From Oscillospiraceae bacterium (lineage in GTDB: Bacteria; Bacillota; Clostridia; Oscillospirales; Oscillospiraceae): a stretch of 33,066 nt of DNA. This document shows positions 30,750-33,066 of the stretch, one piece after another (the stretch's first letter is position 1; the number at the start of each line of letters is the position of its first letter). Below the pieces are notes generated by a model. That model was not told where the DNA came from. It did no database searches and worked only from the letters and a program-made list of their open reading frames with translations. The translations under genes and the position numbers were made by a program. The stretch covers positions 1 through 33,066 of the forward strand of contig JAHHRY010000013.1 of assembly GCA_020025535.1 (NCBI GenBank), in the 5' to 3' direction.

Positions 30750-32549
30750 TTATGCCTTCTTGCGCTTCATGTTGTACAGAACAACACCCAGAGCAACAAC
30801 GGACATAACCATAACACTGCTCATCAGAACAACGTTGGAGTTGTCACCAACCTGAGGAGGAACATCAGGATCAACGGGAGGCAGCTTGTCAATCACAACG
30901 CTGTCCTTAGAGATCTCGTTCTTGCCCTCAGCATCGGAGAAGTACTTGCCGCAGACAGAGCAAACATAGTACTCGATGTTGCCTTCGGTAGTGGTGGTTG
31001 CTTCCTTTGCAGGAACCATAACCAAGTCGTGGCCCAGAGCCTCGCCCTCGGTTGCACCGCAGTGCTTGCAGGTCTTGGGATGTGTGCAGGTAGCATCCTC
31101 GAACTCGTGCGCGATGGTGATAACGCAGGTAGCAGACTTTTCACCATCCTCGGTGGTTACAGTGATGGTAGCGGTGCCGCAGCCGTTAGCGGTAACAACA
31201 CCGTTCTCAACGGTAGCAACCTCGTGAGCGTCGGAAGTCCAGATAACATTCTTGTTGACAGCGTCCTCGGGCTCGACAGTAGCAGTCAGAGTCAGGGTGT
31301 CGCCGATGTGCATCTCAGCGCTTTCCTTGTCCAGGGTAACGCCGTTAGCGTGAACAACATTGATGGAGCCATCCTCGTTGAAGCCGCCGGGAACTACGGA
31401 CTGATCCATGTTGGCGTCGTAACGCTCGTTCATGGCATGACCCATAGCACGCAGGGGCAGACGGACCTTCTGAGCAACAACCTGCTCGGTTTCAGCATCG
31501 GGGAAGTCACACCAGATGCAGAACATAGCACCAACAGGATTGTTTACATTGCTGCCGGAGAAGCTGTTCTTGTTGAAGCCGGAAGCAAAGGAGAAGTCAT
31601 TATCGAACTTGTCGGGCTTGCCCAGAACGTAGTAGAAATCGCCGTGGGTGTTGACCATCTTGAAGCCCTGCTCTTCCAGGAAAGCAGCAGAAGCAACATT
31701 GTAGCCCCACCAGCCGGAAGACCAGTAGCAAACGAACAGGGACTTGTCGATTTCCTTCTGAGTGTTTCTGTTGTAGTAAATGCCGTCATTGAAAGCCATG
31801 GGAGTCATGTTGGCACCCTTGACAACAGCAATCAGTCCATTGATGTAATCAACGAAATTGCCATACTGACCTCTGCTGGACAGAGCACCGAAGCCCATGC
31901 CGCCGCCGGAGAATACATCGTTAGCGTACTCGTCAGCGCCAATGTTGAAGTACTTGCAGCCCTTGGAGCTGAAGTAATCGACATACTTGCTAACCAGAGC
32001 CTTGCTGAAAGCAACGCCTTCAGGATTGGTAACGTCAACAGTACGGACAGAGCCCATGTAATCAGCCTTAATGCCGACGGTGTTCATAGCATGCAGGATA
32101 GCATCCATGTGGCCGGGGGTGTTGACCAGGGGGATGATTTCGATGCCGATCTTGTTGGCAGCATCGATAATGCGATCCATGTCAGCCTGGGTCAGTTCGT
32201 TGACCTCACCGCAGTCATGGTACTTCTTGTTGCCTTCCTTGATGCCAGCAGTGATTTGCTCGCTGGTGAAGGTCTTGCCGTTAACCTCGAGAGACATGTC
32301 GTCGAGGAGCAGACGCAGGCCGTCATTGCCGAAGCCGAGCTGAACGTGAGTATAACCGGCAGCCTTAGCTTCTTTGATCATAGCAATGATCCATTCCGGG
32401 GTAAAATACTTACGTCCACAATCGACGAAGGCAATCTTGATGAATTCTTCGGCAGTGTTGTCGGCTTCAGCTGCGCTTACGCCGAAAGGCACTGCCACAA
32501 GAACCATGCAGAGCACTAAAAGTGCTGCTACAAATTTCTTCAGTTTCAT
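30750..32549 (-). CDS. Secreted, probably wall-anchored family 20 beta-N-acetylhexosaminidase
   Basis: This 599-residue protein starts with a signal peptide (basic start, hydrophobic 7-24, likely cut after SAAEA or GVSA). Residues about 35-385 are a GH20 barrel: GYTHVQLGFGNDGLRL, IIPLVNTPGHMDAILHA and the acid pair D206-E207 in FNIGADEYAN, where GH20 enzymes use Asp-Glu for substrate-assisted catalysis. It should remove N-acetylhexosamine from host glycans such as mucin. A Big2-type Ig domain (about 403-480) and two short CxHC-like Cys-rich repeats (TCTHPKTCKHCGATEGEALGHD; YYVCSVCGKYFSDAEG) follow. The tail, PQVGDNSN, a hydrophobic helix and KRKKA, resembles a sortase signal with V for T. AGGAGG precedes the start. 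Confidence 0.86.
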   Translation of the reverse strand: MKLKKFVAALLVLCMVLVAVPFGVSAAEADNTAEEFIKIAFVDCGRKYFTPEWIIAMIKEAKAAGYTHVQLGFGNDGLRLLLDDMSLEVNGKTFTSEQITAGIKEGNKKYHDCGEVNELTQADMDRIIDAANKIGIEIIPLVNTPGHMDAILHAMNTVGIKADYMGSVRTVDVTNPEGVAFSKALVSKYVDYFSSKGCKYFNIGADEYANDVFSGGGMGFGALSSRGQYGNFVDYINGLIAVVKGANMTPMAFNDGIYYNRNTQKEIDKSLFVCYWSSGWWGYNVASAAFLEEQGFKMVNTHGDFYYVLGKPDKFDNDFSFASGFNKNSFSGSNVNNPVGAMFCIWCDFPDAETEQVVAQKVRLPLRAMGHAMNERYDANMDQSVVPGGFNEDGSINVVHANGVTLDKESAEMHIGDTLTLTATVEPEDAVNKNVIWTSDAHEVATVENGVVTANGCGTATITVTTEDGEKSATCVITIAHEFEDATCTHPKTCKHCGATEGEALGHDLVMVPAKEATTTTEGNIEYYVCSVCGKYFSDAEGKNEISKDSVVIDKLPPVDPDVPPQVGDNSNVVLMSSVMVMSVVALGVVLYNMKRKKA

Positions 32550-32573
32550 GTGTGTTTCCTCCTAAAAAATGTG

Positions 32574-32591
32574 TTTGATCCGCGGATCAAA
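32574..32591. promoter_or_regulatory. Perfect 18-bp palindrome in the GH20 leader (possible operator)
   Basis: TTTGATCCGCGGATCAAA equals its own reverse complement. It lies between the promoter and the ribosome site of the GH20 gene. As DNA it is a typical dimeric repressor site; as RNA it would fold into a 7-bp stem with a CGCG loop followed by CACATTTTTT. Confidence 0.65.
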
Positions 32592-32612
32592 GTCCCTACC
32601 ATGTAGAGACTT
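32590..32612. repeat. Second inverted repeat in the GH20 leader
   Basis: AAGTCCCTAC and GTAGAGACTT form arms matching at nine of ten positions around CAT. It adjoins the 18-bp palindrome and begins within a few bases of the predicted transcription start, so the leader would carry two hairpins in a row. Confidence 0.6.
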
Positions 32613-32623
32613 AACTTGGGCAC

Positions 32624-32652
32624 ATTATACGGGGCGATTTGTAAGAAATCAA
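32624..32652 (-). promoter_or_regulatory. Promoter of the GH20 gene
   Basis: On the minus strand TTGATT (32652-32647) is followed after 17 bases by TATAAT (32629-32624). Transcription would start near 32617, giving a leader of about 68 bases. A perfect 12-bp palindrome ATTATGCATAAT (32659-32670) lies just upstream of the -35 box and may be an activator site. Confidence 0.75.
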
Positions 32653-32670
32653 GATGTTATTATGCATAAT

Positions 32671-32840
32671 TTTGTAACCAATATTTAGTCACATTGACCA
32701 ACGCCAATTTTTTTCGTAAATTCAATCCCAGTATTATGTAAAATACCGAAGAATAATTTTCCAGCTTTCTGTTTTTTCCATCACGGCTTTTTCGAAAATT
32801 CTGCACTGGCAGTCATCAAAACAGTCGTCTAAATTGCTGT
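32671..32840. other. AT-rich non-coding stretch upstream of the GH20 gene
   Basis: I see no gene, repeat or terminator in these 170 bases. The stretch is richer in A and T than its surroundings, with runs such as TTTTTTT and TTTTTTCC. Confidence 0.5.
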
Positions 32841-32848
32841 TGCAGCGC

Positions 32849-33017
32849 CAGGCAAGGCACCATTGGATACATTATAATATAGAAGGATTAACCTATTGTA
32901 GGCACAGGTCAAGGCGCCCTGATAATCAACCCCCGAAGCCCCCGGACGACAGCCAGCCGGCCCGTAGAAGAAGCAAACGGCAATGAATAACTGCATCCGC
33001 TGCTGCCTCATTGCCTG
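32849..33017. other. Hairpin-rich non-coding segment, possible structured RNA
   Basis: CCAGGCAA (32849-32856), followed by GGCA, can pair with TGCC and TTGCCTGG (33010-33017), closing a 169-base segment. A rival stem, GGCAATGA (32979-32986) with TCATTGCC (33008-33015), uses the same 3' strand. TATAAT occurs at 32873-32878 but without a good -35. A 60-codon minus-strand frame covers the segment but has no ribosome site and no known motif. I cannot assign it to 6S RNA, tmRNA, SRP RNA or RNase P. Confidence 0.35.
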
Positions 33018-33025
33018 GTTTTCCC

Positions 33026-33060
33026 TCTGTATCCGGATCTGACGCAGATCCGGATACAGA
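33026..33060. repeat. Perfect 16-bp inverted repeat at the right edge (possible terminator)
   Basis: The arms, including CTGTATCCGGATCTG and CAGATCCGGATACAG, pair perfectly around ACG. The window ends six bases later, so a T tract on the plus strand cannot be judged; on the minus strand the next bases are not T-rich. Confidence 0.7.
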
Positions 33061-33066
33061 CAGATT

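Noticed and set aside
31029..32519. 496-codon open frame on the plus strand opposite the GH20 gene
   Set aside because: Antisense to a clear glycosidase; no start signals or family motifs of its own.
32829..33011. 60-codon minus-strand frame near the right edge
   Set aside because: No ribosome site, no recognisable motif, and it overlaps a segment better explained as hairpin-rich non-coding DNA.
32849..33017. 6S RNA gene
   Set aside because: Length and closing stem would fit, but I could not recognise the conserved central bubble or a convincing promoter, so I left it unassigned.

Overview
The window looks like chromosomal DNA of an anaerobic, Gram-positive Clostridia-class bacterium, most likely a gut member of the Oscillospirales (Ruminococcaceae/Oscillospiraceae type). 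The evidence is the Firmicutes gene order dprA-topA-trmFO and plsX-rnc-smc-ftsY, strong Shine-Dalgarno sites before nearly every gene, consensus vegetative promoters, a NadD-YqeK fusion, the NifU-like/GGGtGRT pair known from anaerobes, and a secreted family 20 glycosidase with a Gram-positive wall-anchor tail. The genus cannot be read from the sequence alone. No rRNA, tRNA, CRISPR array, prophage or insertion sequence was recognised.

Positions 1-19,700 (all minus strand) form a dense housekeeping block, read from right to left. Transcription unit A starts at a promoter near 19,695: ktrB-ktrA-(TrmH-family RNA methyltransferase)-dprA-topA-trmFO-plsX-rnc, ending at a hairpin terminator near 10,160. 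Unit B starts at its own promoter near 10,100: smc-ftsY-rdgB-yhbY-nadD/yqeK-rsfS-leuS, ending at a short palindrome at the leuS stop. Unit C is rpsU, with a consensus promoter and a structured leader; its stop codon is cut by the left edge. Many genes overlap by 1-14 bases, which implies translational coupling. Together they cover K+ uptake, DNA topology and segregation, protein targeting, nucleotide-pool cleaning, NAD synthesis, ribosome assembly and silencing, and tRNA charging and modification.

Positions 19,700-23,900 hold four separately terminated minus-strand genes: a cytosolic esterase, a LytR-CpsA-Psr cell-wall ligase, an HtrA-type membrane-anchored protease with an 18-bp tandem repeat in its N-terminal tail, and a small Cys-rich DUF1540 protein.

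Positions 23,900-26,490 are the only intact plus-strand genes: rpe, then a two-gene operon with a consensus promoter, an unusual NifU/IscU-like scaffold and a GGGtGRT-family protein of unknown function. This pair is the best candidate for an undescribed system. It converges on a minus-strand operon (28,980-26,490) of 5-formyl-THF cyclo-ligase, a small membrane protein, a DUF1643 protein, a YfcE-like phosphodiesterase and a 58-aa Cys/Asp-rich protein.

Positions 28,980-33,066 are accessory and partly decayed: a frameshifted sugar-kinase tail and a truncated nucleoside hydrolase with altered active-site residues (remains of a nucleoside-catabolic locus), an orphan SdpI-like membrane protein, about 0.5 kb with no recognisable gene, a secreted GH20 hexosaminidase whose leader carries two back-to-back inverted repeats, and a hairpin-rich non-coding right end.
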